From contig VNKQ01000019.1 of assembly GCA_016508695.1 (NCBI GenBank), positions 1 to 64,000 on the forward strand: 64,000 bases of DNA, given 5' to 3'. The position numbers and the translations under genes were made by a program. Origin of the DNA: Hyphodiscus hymeniophilus. Taxonomy: Eukaryota; Ascomycota; Leotiomycetes; Helotiales; Hyphodiscaceae. A model generated the notes under the pieces. It searched no databases and was not told where the DNA came from. It was given only the letters and a program-made list of their open reading frames with translations. Of this stretch, positions 46,654 through 56,121 are shown in pieces. Numbering within the stretch: position 1 is the first letter of the stretch; each line of letters opens with the position of its first letter.

Positions 46654-48356
46654 ATGGGTTCACAAGAAATACAAACACCTGCAAGTCGCCACGAAGTCCA
46701 TTTTATCATCTACAGAAGCTGACTGTGTAACCAGACTAGCCCAGGTCATGGCCCTCTCCGTGTATCAATCGTGGGTGCAGGAATTGGGGGTCTGGCTTGT
46801 GCGATTGCATGTCGACGAGCAAAACCACCTTTAGAGGTCACAGTCCTTGAACGAGCACCCGAAATTCTCACCATTGGTGCCGGGATACATATCCCGCCAA
46901 ATGCTTGCCGTGTCATGACTGGATTTGGGCTGCTCGACAAGTTAAAACAAGCCGGTGGCTACCAAGTGCAGGATTTCACGTTGAGAAGATATGAGAACGG
47001 TAATGTCCTGGTAAAAAAGCCCCTCAAGGGAAGGATGGAGAACGAGTACAGTGCGGAATGGATGTAAGAGAGAAATCAATTACGATTGAAAAGGTATGAT
47101 TGCTGATTGATCTCGGAGGAAAGTGCTATACACCGAGGCGATTACCAAAACGTACTGCTGGATGCTGCCAGAGACGAAGGGGCAGAAATAATCACAGACG
47201 CAGATGTTACTGGTGTTGAATCTGCACCAGACGGTCCCCAGACTGTCTTTTTAAAGGATGGGAGGCGCATTGAAGCTGATGTGGTGATTGGTGCAGATGG
47301 TAGGCTGACCTCTTCAAACCAGAATGACTCTTAATCATTGGATAGGACTCTGGTCTATGCTACGAGAGACTGTGCTCGGACGACCATTTCCACCGATCGA
47401 GACAGGCGATTTAGCATATCGTGGTACTTTCACGCATGACCAACTGAAAGCTTTCAATAATCCACGAATTGATGAACTGCTGGAACAATCAGACATTCAA
47501 GTATGGCTTGGCCCCGGCAGGCATGCCGTATTCTACCCTCTCAGAAACCATACAGAGTACAATCTAGTTCTGATGTACGTACGTCCCGTCCCCTGTATTA
47601 ATCCAAGACATTAAGCAAGTTGAAGAGTTCACGATGATCTTCCGACTGGTGTACGCACTTCGAAGGGCAGTTTGGAGGAAATGGCGGCAAATTTTGAAGG
47701 ATGGGATCCAATGTTCGACCCTCAGCCCGCCTCTTACTATATTTACTAATCCTTTGCTTTAGCTTGAGTAGCATCATCTCGTGCTTACAGACTGCTTTAA
47801 AATGGAAGCTACTCCACTTTGAGTCACTTGATCGGTGGACAAAGGTAACTCGTTCTACTTAGTTATACACCAAACGAGACTTGGTTATCGCTAATACAAC
47901 ATCTCACAGGGCACCCTTGCGCTATTGGGAGATGCCACGCATCCCACGTTGCCGTACCAAGGTCAAGGAGCTGCGATGGCTGTTGAGGATGGTGCGATCT
48001 TGGGCACGCTCCTGGCAAAGTTTCAGAGAGCAGAAATCCCCTCCGAGCCGCAAAATAAGAATGCAGCATTGGGTGATCTGTTCCTCTTGTACGAGAAACT
48101 ACGTAAGAAGAGGACGGAAGTCAACGTGGCTGGTGCGGTTGCTACTCGGCATTACTACCATCTAGAAGACGGCGATCAACAGAGGATGCGGGACGAAGAA
48201 TTGGCTGGTCTTGCTGGCAAGAAGTGGCAAGGTCCCTGTTCGTTCAACTGGGGAGACGCTCAATATCAGAGGAGTTTGTTGGGCTTCGACGGGGTCGCCG
48301 ATGCTGGAAGAAAGTTTGACGAGTGGCAGACGGGCCTCGAAAGCTCGCAAATCTAA
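46654..48356 (+). CDS. FAD-dependent monooxygenase, salicylate hydroxylase-like
   Basis: Flavoprotein hydroxylase of group A; relatives convert salicylate to catechol or hydroxylate other phenolic acids. Seven exons (46654-46684, 46745-47063, 47124-47299, 47346-47574, 47626-47712, 47763-47844, 47910-48356) give 456 residues. Motifs: FAD dinucleotide fold 'VSIVGAGIGGLACAIACRRA', 'ERAPEILTIGAGIHIPPNAC', 'HRGDYQNVLLDAARDEG', the DG motif 'VVIGADGLWSMLRETVLGRP', 'GPGRHAVFYPLR', and the FAD-ribityl 'ALLGDATHPTLPYQGQGAAM'. Exon 1 is short (31 bp). The third intron is only 46 bp. The frame is continuous after splicing. Final enzyme of the cluster on this strand. Confidence 0.92.
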
Positions 48357-49757
48357 TCTTGCATACGCACTTTGTACGTGGTGTCTTTATGAGATAACAG
48401 TGAGAGCTGGGATAAGCTAGCAGACATTGTGGAGTATTCACCACTCATGATATAGATAGCTTCGCTGTATTTCTTGATCTCCATGTTATATATTTTGTTT
48501 AACCTGCATTTTTAACAATTCCAAGTCCAAGCACTGTTTTACGTGATGTGACGGACTGGTATGTTTGTTTAACGATTGGGAGACGGATCAAGCACAATTA
48601 TTGATTCCGATATTAGGAAGACGCAGAATCCGTCCTCGTGCATCCTTAGGTAAGAATAATGTAATTGTAATTGCTTGTTTACGAAAGATAAATATATGAA
48701 ACTATCTCATCTTCCGTGATATGAATAGGGCGATCCAGGCTCCAACAGCCAAATAAAACTGAGAAAAGCCGATCCACCTAATTTCTCTAATTCGCGTGTC
48801 CAGGTACCATGCATGTTGACAGTGGGTCTTGCTGCATTCCGGCAAGGACGGGAAGGACTCCAGGTCGGGAATTATTTCGTTACCCCTCTTTTGGGTCCCC
48901 CGTCCAGTCCCCGCAAAACTCCATCGGCTCCAAATCTTGGAACTACTCCATGCGGGGAGTTACGCGGTTATTGTGCCATTGGGCCATGTGTTCGACTCTA
49001 CGATATGGCTCGGTCATTAGCTGGCAGGCGACTGACACTTGTCCCAGGTCGATTATCGTAGCTCGGTCAAGAGGCACCGGAATCATCGTAGTAATCGAGA
49101 AGATCGAACTAGTCAGGCAGTGTGGTATTAGGTGCTGAGACTTAGGAGTTAACTAATATGTGTAATTCCCAAAGTATTATGGGATGCCACGCCATAGCAA
49201 ATAAAGTGATGACGCCCTGTCTATTAGTGTAACTCGTCAAAGGTACCTTGCGATAAGGCAACCGCTTGATTTAAGGTGCAGGTAAAGGTGCACAAAGCCT
49301 GTGCTTTGGTATATGTAGTGATAGTTACATGCGTACTCAATAAAAGGGCAGACTTCTTGCTCAGGTTCATCCCTGGCATAGGAGGCTGGCTAGAGTAAGA
49401 GCAAGCAGATGCTAATTACGCGGTTCTGATTCAATTCCTAACTCAGACTGCCTCTAATACTATCAACACAGTACGTACGTCCTAAGGTAGCTCGAGTAAC
49501 CATTATAGGGCTAGACGTTCCCCAGGAACCGACCCTGTGACAGGTCGTGGGCATGCTGGCTGAGATACCGAGATCTGAAGTCCTAGAAACCACTATCTTA
49601 TATCTCCGGTACCAGGAGTTTCAGACACCCCAGAAATGAAGCGGCTTAAGTGATGTGAGTCCTAACCTCAGTTCTGTGAGCTGCCTCAAGGCCCCCCAGT
49701 GTGTAGGCTCAACAGTTCAATCTAGATTACTATTCTAATGGCCGCGATGAAGAATTG
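48357..49757. other. Intergenic between convergent FAD monooxygenase and regulator
   Basis: About 1.4 kb with no gene I can support. Short frames at 48809-49138 are overlapping and featureless. Confidence 0.5.
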
Positions 49758-52134
49758 TCATGGTCTGTCCTGATTTATATTAGAATGCAGCTCGCAAAGC
49801 GCATTTCCCAGCTGTTTTGAGACGTGTACTCTCAAATTGAACAAGAGCTGCGAACCCGCCTCTAATGGAGCATCACCTGACATAGGAGCACTACTCGATG
49901 TCATTTCTCCATACCATACGATTAGCGTTGCAAAATAGATACACAATGGCAGGTGCGGAGGCTCGACGAAACGCAGCCCATCTTTCTCGGATGATAGATA
50001 TCGGCGTGGTGGTGCCATAGCGTCTTGCACGAGACGAAGAATTGTCTTTGCATGCCAATGTGCTACGCTGAAGTGTGGACCAATACTCCATGCCCGGACT
50101 GAGCTTGGGAGATCTCGTTTTGGGGAAGACAGAACGGATCTCAGAGTTTCTTGGGTGAGAAGCTGCAGATTCCTCAAGTTTGAATGAAGTGACACGTGCG
50201 CAAGGTGGAATAAGAGCATCTGGGTTAGTTCCAAGGGCCGTGAACTCCCTGTCCCAGTAGTCTTCGCCTTGATCCATCGGTTCAGTGCCAGTTCGACAAA
50301 CTCGACTTTCCATAAGGTAGGAAATGATGAACTTTCGAGATCGCGTAGGCTTGCCATTGAGCTAAAACATATGATCGTTGTCAGGTAATGGATGTCTGCG
50401 GTTTCCGAGGTTGGGCAACTGCCAGGGCTCAATACCGAAGCGAGTCCTTTGGTCCACGGATTCTGAATCCTGTCCATCTTGTGCAACTTATGCGGATTGA
50501 CCTGCCTTTCCAGTGCAAATGATGGAGGTTGTTGCAGTAGTAAAACCTTATAACTGTCGAGCACTTGTGTGGCCTCTGCAAGGTCTTTTGCTTGCTGACA
50601 TAATTCTTTTGAAGCATCTTGCGGTACAGCATTCAGACAATCCCATATGGCGTGCAATTTGCTCGCATGAAAAACTTCAACAAATTCGTAAGCCCGTTTA
50701 TCTCCACTGCACATGCCGTATATCTCAAGCAAAACGAAAGTTTTCGCAAAGTCTAGTGATTCGGTGAAAGTCATGGCGGACTTGTGAAGAAAATCGTCGA
50801 GAAATAACCGCCTAGAGTCGTTGAAAAGCTTTTTCGCAAATCGGGAGCCTCCCTGAACAGTACAGTAAAGTCCACCGACAGCAGCCATTGCGAGGCATAA
50901 CTCCACCCGGGTCTCTTGAGTCACTTCGAAATTAGCAAATATGGAAAAGGTGGTAGAGATGTGGGTTCTGGCAAGGTTGAGAAGAACATTGATGACATCC
51001 TCATCGTATATCTGTAACTGTGGCGGGGCAGAATACCACGACCCCTTCTGTTCTTCTCGTGTAGGAGATGACGCTCGAGAACGTCGTTGCTGAAGGTGGG
51101 CTTTCATCATATCTACAGCGTTCTCCATTGGAGAGTTACAATCAATGGCCAATGGCAAGCTGTATATAGGCCATATGCCGTCCATGGTAGAGAAGTCGTC
51201 AAGACTATCAAGCCAATTCTCCGGATACTAAGAGGCGTTAGCATCGAGACGAAGATGGGAATGAGAACGAAAGCGTACAGCCTGAGCAAGCAAGTCATCC
51301 ATTAAATCCATCTCCTCCCAACCCTCATCCAGTGGTGGAGGATCACTTGAGATCGGAGCTTGCAGCACTGCTTCCGGGGCCACACTCCGAGCCATTATCG
51401 GCAAGGGTAATCCCATCACCGCAGGATACTGGACGAGGCTCTCATTGATACCGGATATTTCGCCCTCTGCGATGTCAGACAAGAGATGCCGCTCTTGCAG
51501 AGACGGGTCGAAAGCACTTGGCATCCAAGATTCGGGCACCGGAGAAATAGCAGGTAAGTGCGTCCCCGTCTCAAAGTGAGACTCGTTAATTCGTGATATC
51601 GGACCTACAGTACGAGGCCTTCCAGGTGGTCTACTGGACCGTGATACAGTGCAGGATATTTGCTTGGCGCGACAACTTCGACAAGGTTCGCAGGGTCGGA
51701 TGATATCACACTTCAATTTGCGTTTTCGACATTGATCACATGCTAGCTTCGAGCGTTCTCTGTCCCTTGGCTTAGGTGGCTCCGGGTGCTGTGAGAGGAC
51801 GTGTGGCGCTGAGCCTTCTTCTGAGTGGAATTTTCTCACGTGCTTCTCCCTCACGTCTGAGCGAGGAAAACCGTGCCTGCAATGGGGGCATTGAAAAGGG
51901 CGCTCCCTTGTGTCTAGACAGTTCCGTCAGCTGACTTGATCCAGGAACAATAGCCATACCCTTCTCCAACTTACGAATTCTTCGATGCCGGTTCAAGTGC
52001 TCGTTTCGAGCAAAGCTGCGTCCACAGACCTCACACTGTCGGAGGCACGGTTCAGTAGGGGTTACCAGGAGTGGAGACTGGAGACAACAAACCGTCTTGT
52101 CCGTCACATGCGTCTGCTGTTCTCCCGCCGACAT
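49758..52134 (-). CDS. Transcription factor with two C2H2 fingers plus a Zn2Cys6 cluster
   Basis: Regulator of 754 residues in three exons (51975-52134, 51279-51913, 49758-51227). Finger 1: Cys34, Cys37, His50 and His54, its last His created by the exon 1/2 junction. Finger 2: Cys62, Cys65, His78 and His83, joined by a 'HTRERPF' linker. A Zn2Cys6 cluster follows at Cys112-Cys141 ('CDQCRKRKLKC', 'CEPCRSCRAKQISC', with one extra Cys). The C-terminal half is a fungal_trans middle domain ('LARTHISTTFSIFANFEV', 'LFLDDFLHKSAMTF', 'LLEIYGMCSGDKRAYEF'). An in-frame TAG after 'LDANAS' lies within a 51-bp intron with a TGCTAAC branch site, so it is not a break. Likely controller of the 37-54 kb cluster; divergent from 52581. 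Confidence 0.93.
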
Positions 52135-52580
52135 GATTGTTCCGCAAGGCGGGGTTTACCTTATGTCTGGAGAGCCCGGGGTACTGCCACGGATTCTCTG
52201 GGGTCTGGAGATGGAGATGGAGTTGCTGTTATACGTCCTTGGGAGGTCTGGAAAAGGGGATTCTCGTTCGCTTAAGAAGGTACTCCAGCTCGGGAGTTAT
52301 GACTCAGCAGCCAATCAAAATGCTGGCTGTCAGCCGAGGCGGTCGCCAGGGCGTGCGGGGTACTTGAGTACTAGCCTAACCATGACCAGAATATATGTAG
52401 GTATTTCCACGTGATTAAGAAGACTCGCCTAAGTGAATCATCATCAGCTCCAAGTCTACTCGACTATTTGCTGATCTTCGCACGATCTTACTCGACAACC
52501 TGGTACTTGCCTAGTATATCTCAGGTCTCGCAGCATCCTGCATTGACGCCCTTGCTCTAGACCGCCAACCTGTTGCGAGC
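52135..52580. promoter_or_regulatory. 446-bp divergent promoter between the two regulator genes
   Basis: Both flanking regulators are transcribed outward from here. Words such as CCCGGGG near 52178 and CGGAT/CCGCGG-like triplets around 52170-52350 could be zinc-cluster sites. No TATA box was identified. Confidence 0.45.
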
Positions 52581-54264
52581 ATGAGCGTCGCTTCGCAAAA
52601 TTCATGCTGGCCAGGAGAGCGCGATCCGTCGCACCAAGATGTCGCCTCGGCCAACGAGCTCCCCGACCCGGCTTTCCTTTCCGACTTTAGGCAGAACGTA
52701 ATGTCTAGTGATGATGCAACTGGAGTAGAGAGGCTATTGCACAGAAGTCTTAATGGACAAGTACAGACTCGCCTTTCTGCCCACTTCAACCGACCATTTT
52801 CTGATAGCCACAGGAAGTGATATCTAAGAAATATACATATCCGCTGGCTCTCTTATCTGATTTTCCAAATCTTCCAACAGATGATCGCTTGGCCCATTTA
52901 GCTCAAATGTTCTCTCAAATCTGGTCCAGCCATATTTTTTTTGGACGGTTTCCCATTGTCCTATTCTCTCGCGAGCCCATATCTCCGCCGCTACGCTTTG
53001 GTATGGGTTGCCTTGCCTCAATTCACGGCCGCACCGATATTGAAGAGGCTCAGAATCTCTTCAGAGCGGGAACAAGCATGTGGCTAGCGATGGTAGAAAT
53101 CGATAACAGACTGGCTCGTTCTATCGAGATGCTTCTCGCAGTACGTTTCTTGCTCAATCGGATTTTCTATGTTAACCTCTAATGCTACCCAAGGCTGTTC
53201 TGCTTATCCCCTATGGTGTGTTGGGCGCCACTGAATCTCTACAAAGAATGAGCACACTTATGATAAGTGCAAACTTAACAGTGAGACAAGCAAAACTTGA
53301 TATCTCGATTGGCCTAGCTGAGTTAGTTTATTAGATTGCTCGTCGAATGAGGTTACACGACCCAGGTCAATTAGGGCCCGAGCTTGAGCACCGAATATCG
53401 ACGTTTAGCCCAATGCTTTGGTCGCTTTGGCTCTGGGACATCATTCATGCCCTTCGGCTGAATCTCTCCTTGAACTTTTCACCGAACGAGCTCTTGTCAA
53501 AGGATCCTTCTTCAGCGCTTCCTTTTCAGGACGTCTATCGTAATTTGCTGCATGAAATTACTGGGGGTATGCAGCCTCTGCTACTGACGATGACTGAGAG
53601 TTCTCAAGACCTAGCTGTTTTACTTTTACTTGCTATCCTCGCGGACTCGATAACGCTCCGTAGATCTCTCAGCGGCGCTACTAGCAACTTGATTGGCCCC
53701 GCCCAAGACCCTTCACAGCAGCATAATCCTTTTGTTCCTTTATCTGCCCGTACAGAACTTCGGCGAATGGAGAGGCAACTATCTATAGCCTTGGATTGGT
53801 GGCACATCAAATTCGAGACTTCTATAACTCCTGATGTCATGACCTTTTATCGCTATTGCCGACTATATCTTTCCTGTCATCCGCTTCCAAATCTTACCCA
53901 GCTTGCTCAACAATATGAACAGCCTCCTACTCCAGATCCAGATGCAAATGCTCTTAATGTTCAATCAACGGCAATCGACATATCAGCCCAGTCGGTCGAT
54001 CACGCTTGGGCGTTGCTTGATGTGGCAGCAGTATCGAGAGAATCTAAAGAAGTTGAGTATTGTTCCGCATGGATGCCTATCGTCGTTTTCCACGCTGCTC
54101 TTGTGGTTTGGGCGAAGGCAAGGCTCGGCACAGGCACAGGCGGCGAAGGGAATAAGACTGGGCGCGTGAGGGCATTACTGGCATTCTCGGTTGAGCTTGA
54201 GGGTATGCCCTGGCCTTGTTGTGTGGATATGGCGGCGACTTTGCAAAAGCTCATGTCCATTTAA
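52581..54264 (+). CDS. Fungal transcription factor domain protein without a visible DNA-binding domain
   Basis: Four exons (52581-52760, 52808-53140, 53194-53280, 53335-54264) join to 509 residues. Middle-homology features are 'ISKKYTYPLALLSDFPNLPT', 'FSQIWSSHIFFGRFPIVL', 'PPLRFGMGCLASIHG', 'WLWDIIHALRLNLSLNFSP', 'YRYCRLYLSCHPLPN' and 'WMPIVVFHAALVVWAKARLG'. These fit the fungal_trans type found C-terminal to zinc clusters. The first 60 residues ('MSVASQNSCWPGERDPSHQD...') contain a single Cys and no zinc cluster, and none is encoded in the 446 bp upstream. Without the 47-bp first intron the frame seems broken; with it all exons fit. It might act as a partner or inhibitor of the adjacent regulator, or bind a small molecule; that is inference. 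Confidence 0.82.
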
Positions 54265-54287
54265 TTACTACTTAATAAAATGCAATT

Positions 54288-54737
54288 ATGATATCTCGAT
54301 CGATACTACATCCCCTCGCCAAGTATTCGGGCCCTCTGCTCTGGCAGATATCTATCTGGCCAACGGTTTGGGCATGCGCAAGCGGCAGAAGACACCTTAT
54401 GCTCCTCGATATCCACAAGAAGTATGATCCAGTCGTTCGTATTGCGCGCAACATGCTCTCTTTCAACACAAATACTTCCGTGAGAACCACATATAGGCCC
54501 AGGGATGCCAACTTAGTTAAATCGGAGTTTCACCCGACGCTTGATGCCACAATTTCTTCTCCAAGCGTTTTTGATCTGATTGACAATGACAAACATGCCT
54601 TTAGGCGACGGGTCATTTCTCGTGTCTTCACCGAAAGTGCTATGAAAGAACAGGGAGAATTCATCCTGCGCCCTACGCATGTCCTGCGCGATGTTCTCAA
54701 ATAAAAAGTGGCCAACGGCTGGACGAAAGTAGATATA
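54288..54737 (+). pseudogene. Truncated cytochrome P450, cut by a retroelement
   Basis: Reads 'HPLAKYSGPLLWQISIWPTV', 'VVRIARNMLSFNTNTSVRT', 'KSEFHPTLDA' and 'DNDKHAFRRRVISRVFTESA', the N-terminal third of a P450 through the C-helix 'HAFRRR' region. The membrane anchor is missing upstream (the preceding gene ends only 24 bp before). A TAA interrupts after 'VLRDVLK'. P450-like sequence continues as 'KVANGWTKVDI' to about 54737, where AT-rich repeat DNA begins. Helix I and heme loop are absent. Confidence 0.85.
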
Positions 54738-54931
54738 GCTTAGGGTTAGGGGTTCAACTTAGTAGATATAACGCCGTTACGCTCTTTTCGGTTATAATAT
54801 TAAAGGTTCCCGAAGGGTATTCTAGTCTAGCATTACTTTTCAAATTTATAATAATAAGTACGCCTTATATTATTTAAAGGTCCTATTAATATTTCCTAGC
54901 CTTCTAATATATTGCCTTTTCCTTAGCCCTT
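54738..54931 (+). repeat. Direct repeat copy 1 (LTR-like), less mutated
   Basis: About 194 bp repeated at 55092-55285. Copy 1 keeps C/G at many sites where copy 2 has T/A, for example AACGCCGTTACGC here against AATATTGTTATAC there. It starts exactly where P450 similarity ends, so its own 5' part is missing. Confidence 0.75.
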
Positions 54932-55005
54932 ATCTTAACCCTTATTTTAACCCTATTATAAAAATACCAAGACTAGGTCTAATATTTAAGGGGTTAATAC
55001 AAACC

Positions 55006-55020
55006 TAAGGGGAGGGGTAA
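55006..55020 (+). other. Polypurine-tract-like sequence before an LTR-like TG start
   Basis: TAAGGGGAGGGGTAA immediately precedes TGTGTC at 55021, the arrangement expected at the start of a 3' LTR. Confidence 0.5.
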
Positions 55021-55091
55021 TGTGTCTATAATAAAGGTAGTGTTAAAATAAGAGTTAGGAAATTTAAAAATGTTAGTTAGAGTTAGTATAT

Positions 55092-55285
55092 AATTAGAGT
55101 TAAGGGTTTAATTTAGTAAATATAATATTGTTATACTCTTTTTAATTATAATATTAAAGGTTCTTAAGAGCGTATTCTAGTTTAATATTACTTTCTAAAT
55201 TTATAATAATAAGTACGCCTTATATTATCTAAGAGTCTTATTAATATTTCTTATCCTTTAAGTATATTACCTTTCTTTTAGCCTT
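55092..55285 (+). repeat. Direct repeat copy 2 (LTR-like), heavily C-to-T/G-to-A mutated
   Basis: Matches 54738-54931 along its length with mainly transition differences. With the TG start at 55021 it would form most of a 3' LTR of about 265 bp or more. Confidence 0.7.
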
Positions 55286-55537
55286 TATATAATTATTTAC
55301 TTATAATTACCTAATATATTATTAATAAAATAAAATGAATATATTATTTATATAGCCCTAAAAATATATTTAAATAAAAGTATAAAGTAATTTAATCTTA
55401 ATATATATTAAAATATCTTATTAATATTACTTATAAATATATTACTTATTTTACTTAGAAATTAATTAGAAAAAATAAATCCCTAATTAATTAATAAAGA
55501 AATAAAGTAATTAAATAACTTAAAGATTTTAGATTTA

Positions 55538-56113
55538 GGGGCGGGCTAAAACAACTTGCCTCCCGGCTAAACTAACTTTTCGGGAGTATACCTAATACCC
55601 TCGCTTACTTATACTAATTTGTATATGTATATAAGGCTAAAATATATATTATAAACAAAGATAATATATCCTTATATTCTTTTGCCTTTACTCTTTAGCC
55701 TTTAATATAGAATCCCTTAGTACCTATAGTCTCCCCCGCCTATTATTATTTATATTGACTTGCCTACTATAATTAAATCGATTTATATAAGCTAGGCATA
55801 AGAAAGAAGACGGGTTATATAGGGGGGATTTCTTCTATATATAAAGACGATTGCCTTAAAGACGTAGCAATAATTATAAGAAGTATATTATAAGAAAAAG
55901 TAATTAAAGGGGAAGGGTTTAAAGGTTATACGTAAGATAGAGAATATAAGTTAAATCCGGATTATAATTTTAATAAGTTAGTATAATAGTATATATTTTA
56001 TACTTTTGTACGCATACTAATTAGTATAGTAGGGGACGCTTCTTAGATATATACCTATAAGTAAGTTTAAATAAGTTAGTTTAGCTAGGAGGCAAGTTGT
56101 TTTAGCCCGCCCC
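55538..56113. mobile_element. 576-bp internally deleted MULE (MITE-like), same family as 9892-12376
   Basis: Both tips match the full MULE (GGGGCGGGCTAAAACAACTT at the left, complement at the right). It is flanked by a perfect 8-bp target duplication TAGATTTA at 55530-55537 and 56114-56121. The left about 240 bp match 9892-10140 and the right about 330 bp match about 12040-12376, with the transposase middle missing. An independent insertion, not a segmental copy, because the target duplication differs. Confidence 0.93.
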
Positions 56114-56121
56114 TAGATTTA

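Noticed and set aside
48809..49138. Three overlapping plus-strand frames between the FAD monooxygenase and the regulator
   Set aside because: Mutually overlapping, Cys/Arg/Pro-rich chance composition, no splice logic or homology.
51228..51278. In-frame TAG after 'LDANAS' in the C2H2/Zn2Cys6 regulator
   Set aside because: It is the acceptor end of a 51-bp intron with a TGCTAAC branch site; splicing keeps the frame.
52761..52820. Apparent frameshift near 52815 in the DNA-binding-less regulator
   Set aside because: A 47-bp intron (52761-52807) restores a continuous frame, so the gene is not broken.
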